In this document: positions 7,416-9,331 of the stretch, piece by piece
Layout of the letters: every line of letters begins with the position of its first letter
How positions within the stretch are numbered: position 1 is the first letter of the stretch
Assembly (NCBI GenBank): GCA_902783745.1
Contig: CACZRY010000147.1
Location: forward strand, 1 to 9,331
From: an uncultured Erysipelotrichaceae bacterium
GTDB lineage: Bacteria; Bacillota_I; Bacilli_A; Acholeplasmatales; Anaeroplasmataceae
Direction: 5' to 3'
DNA length: 9,331 bases
Program-made: the position numbers and the translations under genes
Notes under the pieces: model-generated
What the model was told of the DNA's origin: nothing
The model's input: only the letters and a program-made list of their open reading frames with translations
Databases searched by the model: none

Positions 7416-7444
7416 TTGAATTACTTAAAAGCAAGTAATATATT
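7416..7444 (+). promoter_or_regulatory. Possible rplI promoter with a palindrome in its spacer
   Basis: TTGAAT (7416-7421) and TATATT (7439-7444) are 17 bases apart, resembling the gdpP promoter. The spacer is almost filled by ATTACTT/AAGTAAT inverted arms (7420-7426 and 7433-7439, six-base loop), which could act as an operator or form an RNA hairpin. The predicted start (~7451) would fall within the AAAGGAG ribosome site and leave a leader of only about 12 nt. This weakens the promoter reading, and chance matches are common in AT-rich DNA. Confidence 0.35.
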
Positions 7445-7462
7445 TATAAAGGAGCTTTTAAA

Positions 7463-7903
7463 ATGAAAATTATTTTATTAAAAGATGTTAAAGGCAAAGG
7501 TAAAAAAGATCAAATTGTTGATGTTGCACAAGGATATGCAAATCATTTAATAGTAACTGGTAGTGCAGCAGCATATAATGATGAAAATACTAAATTGTTA
7601 GAAGAAAGAAAAGAAGAAGAAAGAGAAGCTTTGAAAAAAGAAAGAGAAGCTAATCTTAAATTAAAAGAAGAAATTGATTCTAAGCAAATAGAGTGTTTTA
7701 TTAAGATTGGAGCAAATGGTAAAACATTTGGTCAAATAACAAAATCACAGGTATGTGATGAATTTGTTAAACAAACAGGTATTAAGCTTAACAAGCAAAA
7801 GCTTGAAATGAATGATATTCATGGCGTTGGTATCACTGAAGTTAAGGTTAAGCTTGATGCTGATATTATTGCTACATTTAAGGTTAAGACAACAGGTAAG
7901 TAG
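7463..7903 (+). CDS. rplI: Large ribosomal subunit protein bL9
   Basis: The standalone bL9, which binds 23S rRNA near the base of the L1 stalk through its N-domain and projects a C-domain on a long helix; in other bacteria its loss affects reading-frame maintenance. At 146 residues it is near the usual 148-150. The N-domain starts MKIILLKDVKGKGKKD, followed by QGYANHLI (residues 23-30), the RNA-facing loop, somewhat reduced compared with the common GYARNFL or GYANNFL. Residues ~40-75 form a highly charged Lys/Glu helix. The C-domain shows NGKTFGQIT (85-93), TGIKLN (105-110) and VKLDADIIATF (129-139). AAAGGAG (7448-7454) lies 8 nt before the ATG, fixing the start. The gene sits 70 nt after the gdpP-bL9 fusion and 21 nt before dnaB, the classic Firmicutes arrangement. 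It probably supplies the ribosome-bound bL9, since it keeps more of the rRNA-contact motifs than the fused copy. Confidence 0.96.
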   Translation: MKIILLKDVKGKGKKDQIVDVAQGYANHLIVTGSAAAYNDENTKLLEERKEEEREALKKEREANLKLKEEIDSKQIECFIKIGANGKTFGQITKSQVCDEFVKQTGIKLNKQKLEMNDIHGVGITEVKVKLDADIIATFKVKTTGK

Positions 7904-7924
7904 CTAGAGTAAGGAGACAACATT

Positions 7925-9292
7925 ATGGCAGCAAACACAATAAAAAATAATAATGTTAAGATTGTTCCTGCAGATGAAGAAGCTGAAATTGCAGTTTTAG
8001 GATGTTGCTTCCTTGAGCCTTCACTTGTTGCACCAAAGATTTTAGATGAATTATTAGTTGAAGACTTTTATAATCAAAAGAATTCAATTATATTTATGGC
8101 AATATCAGAATTATATAAGGATGGTATTGCAATTGATTCTACAACTGTTATTGGTGAGCTTGATAAAAGAAATGTACTAAAACAGGCTGGCGGATATGAA
8201 TATATTACATCAATATATGAGCATAGCTATACTGTTGAAAATGTAGATGTTTATATCAGTAGAATTCAAGATTCATCATTAAGAAGAAAAACAATTGATA
8301 AATTAAGAGATCTATCAGAGGTTGGCTTTGATAGAGAAATTGATACATTTGATTATGTTGAAAATGTAGAACGTACTATATTTGAGTTATCTAACGCAAG
8401 AAAGGGTGGCTCACTTGTTGGTGTATCTGATGTTATTAAGAGTGTAAGTGATTCTATTGCAAAAAGAAGTCAACAAAGCGCAACATTAATTGGTCTTGAT
8501 ACCGGAATTGCAATGCTTAATAAGGTTACTCAAGGATTTCAGCCTGGACAATTAATTATCCTAGCTGCACGTCCTGCGATGGGTAAATCAGCATTTGCAT
8601 TAAATCTTGCTCAAAATGTTGCAAGATTTAATAAAAAGGGTCATGCATCTGTTGCAGTATTTTCACTTGAAATGTCTGCAGAACAATTAGTTGAAAGAAT
8701 GATTGCTTGTGATTCATCAATCTCACTAGGTAAATTAAAAACTGGTCAATTTGATACACAAGAAGCTACAAGATTCGCAACATCATCAACTAAAATATCT
8801 AAATTAAATATTTTCTTTGATGACACATCAAATATAAGTGTTGCGTCAATTCGTGCAAAATGTAGAACATTAAAGAGTAATAACAACCTTGATATGATTG
8901 TAATTGACTACTTACAGTTAATTGAATCAGATCAAGCATCCGCTAAGCTTTCAACATCTGAACGTGTTACTAAGATTACACGTGGATTAAAGCTTATGGC
9001 AAGAGAATTAAATGTTCCAGTTATTGCATTATCACAGCTATCACGTGAAGTTGAAAAGCGTGATGACAAAAAGCCTATTATGGCTGACTTAAGAGATTCA
9101 GGTTCAATCGAACAGGATGCCGATATAGTTATGTTCTTATATCGTGAGGATTATTATTTGAAGAGTAATTCTACAAGACAAGGTGAAGCGGATTTAATTA
9201 TCGCAAAGAACAGAAGTGGTTCTACGAATGAAGGTATTCCATTCACATTTATTGGTGAATTACAGAAGTTTATAGAAAAAGCAGAGGATTAA
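7925..9292 (+). CDS. dnaB: Replicative DNA helicase DnaB
   Basis: Hexameric 5'-3' helicase that unwinds the replication fork, interacting with primase and the loader. At 455 residues it is of normal length and has no intein. The N-terminal helical domain (residues ~15-115) opens with DEEAEIAVLG, and a linker region (~150-185) connects to a RecA-like ATPase. Motifs are Walker A ARPAMGKSA (215-223, Lys221), FSLEMS (246-251) with the expected catalytic Glu249, Walker B MIVIDYLQLI (324-333, Asp328), ALSQLSREVE (368-377), RDSGSIEQDAD (390-400), and KNRSG (428-432) with the expected arginine finger Arg430. AAGGAG (7911-7916) lies 8 nt upstream of the ATG. It is probably cotranscribed with rplI, 21 nt upstream. 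Called dnaB here in the E. coli sense; the B. subtilis equivalent is named dnaC. No terminator is visible before the next start, 6 nt after its stop. Confidence 0.97.
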   Translation: MAANTIKNNNVKIVPADEEAEIAVLGCCFLEPSLVAPKILDELLVEDFYNQKNSIIFMAISELYKDGIAIDSTTVIGELDKRNVLKQAGGYEYITSIYEHSYTVENVDVYISRIQDSSLRRKTIDKLRDLSEVGFDREIDTFDYVENVERTIFELSNARKGGSLVGVSDVIKSVSDSIAKRSQQSATLIGLDTGIAMLNKVTQGFQPGQLIILAARPAMGKSAFALNLAQNVARFNKKGHASVAVFSLEMSAEQLVERMIACDSSISLGKLKTGQFDTQEATRFATSSTKISKLNIFFDDTSNISVASIRAKCRTLKSNNNLDMIVIDYLQLIESDQASAKLSTSERVTKITRGLKLMARELNVPVIALSQLSREVEKRDDKKPIMADLRDSGSIEQDADIVMFLYREDYYLKSNSTRQGEADLIIAKNRSGSTNEGIPFTFIGELQKFIEKAED

Positions 9293-9298
9293 TTTATT

Positions 9299-9331
9299 AT
9301 GACTGATCGTATATTAGTTATGGAAGCCAGA
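9299..9331 (+). CDS. Start of an unidentified gene, cut off by the window end
   Basis: An ATG 6 nt after the dnaB stop opens 11 uninterrupted codons reading MTDRILVMEAR to the window edge. AGAGG at 9283-9287, inside the end of dnaB, is a possible but distant (11 nt) ribosome site. An in-frame ATG at 9320 is an alternative. The tight spacing suggests membership of the same transcript as dnaB. Eleven residues are too few to name a family. Confidence 0.4.
   Translation, partial: MTDRILVMEAR

Noticed and set aside
1..9331. tRNA or rRNA genes, CRISPR arrays, insertion sequences, prophage or defence genes
   Set aside because: None was seen. The window is almost completely filled with housekeeping coding sequence and no direct-repeat array or transposase motif is present.

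Overview
This is an AT-rich window (roughly 30% G+C by eye) from a low-G+C Gram-positive bacterium (Bacillota). The indications are strong purine-rich Shine-Dalgarno sites, Arg codons dominated by AGA, TGG as the tryptophan codon, and the gdpP-rplI-dnaB gene order common in Firmicutes. A clostridial, possibly Lachnospiraceae-like, host is my best guess, but the exact taxon cannot be fixed from the sequence alone. All identifiable genes are on the + strand and packing is dense. The longest gap without a gene is about 150 bases, between trpA and gdpP.

Bases 1-4787 are the distal part of a tryptophan operon in the order trpG (5' end cut off by the window)-trpD-trpC-trpF-trpB-trpA. Together the products take chorismate (with TrpE, which presumably lies upstream) to L-tryptophan. 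The genes are 2 nt apart (G/D) or overlap by 4, 14, 8 and 8 nt, so translational coupling is likely. A weak intrinsic terminator follows trpA. The operon leader, where an attenuator or T-box would sit, is outside the window.

Bases 4788-4935 hold the terminator, an inverted repeat, and a textbook sigma-A-type promoter (TTGAAT-17-TATAAT) that starts an unrelated housekeeping unit. Its first gene (4936-7392) encodes a GdpP-type membrane-bound c-di-AMP phosphodiesterase: two membrane segments, PAS, degenerate GGDEF and DHH-DHHA1. Unusually, it continues in frame into a complete extra bL9-like ribosomal-protein domain. Next come the ordinary standalone rplI (bL9, 7463-7903), the replicative helicase dnaB (7925-9292), and the first 11 codons of an unidentified gene.

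The main observation is the GdpP-bL9 fusion directly upstream of a standalone bL9 gene. The fused copy is diverged at positions where bL9 usually contacts rRNA. Secondary observations are a Glu in place of the usual catalytic Asp in TrpA, near-total absence of Trp codons in the trp genes, and a shared TTACTT/AAGTAA inverted repeat ahead of both gdpP and rplI.
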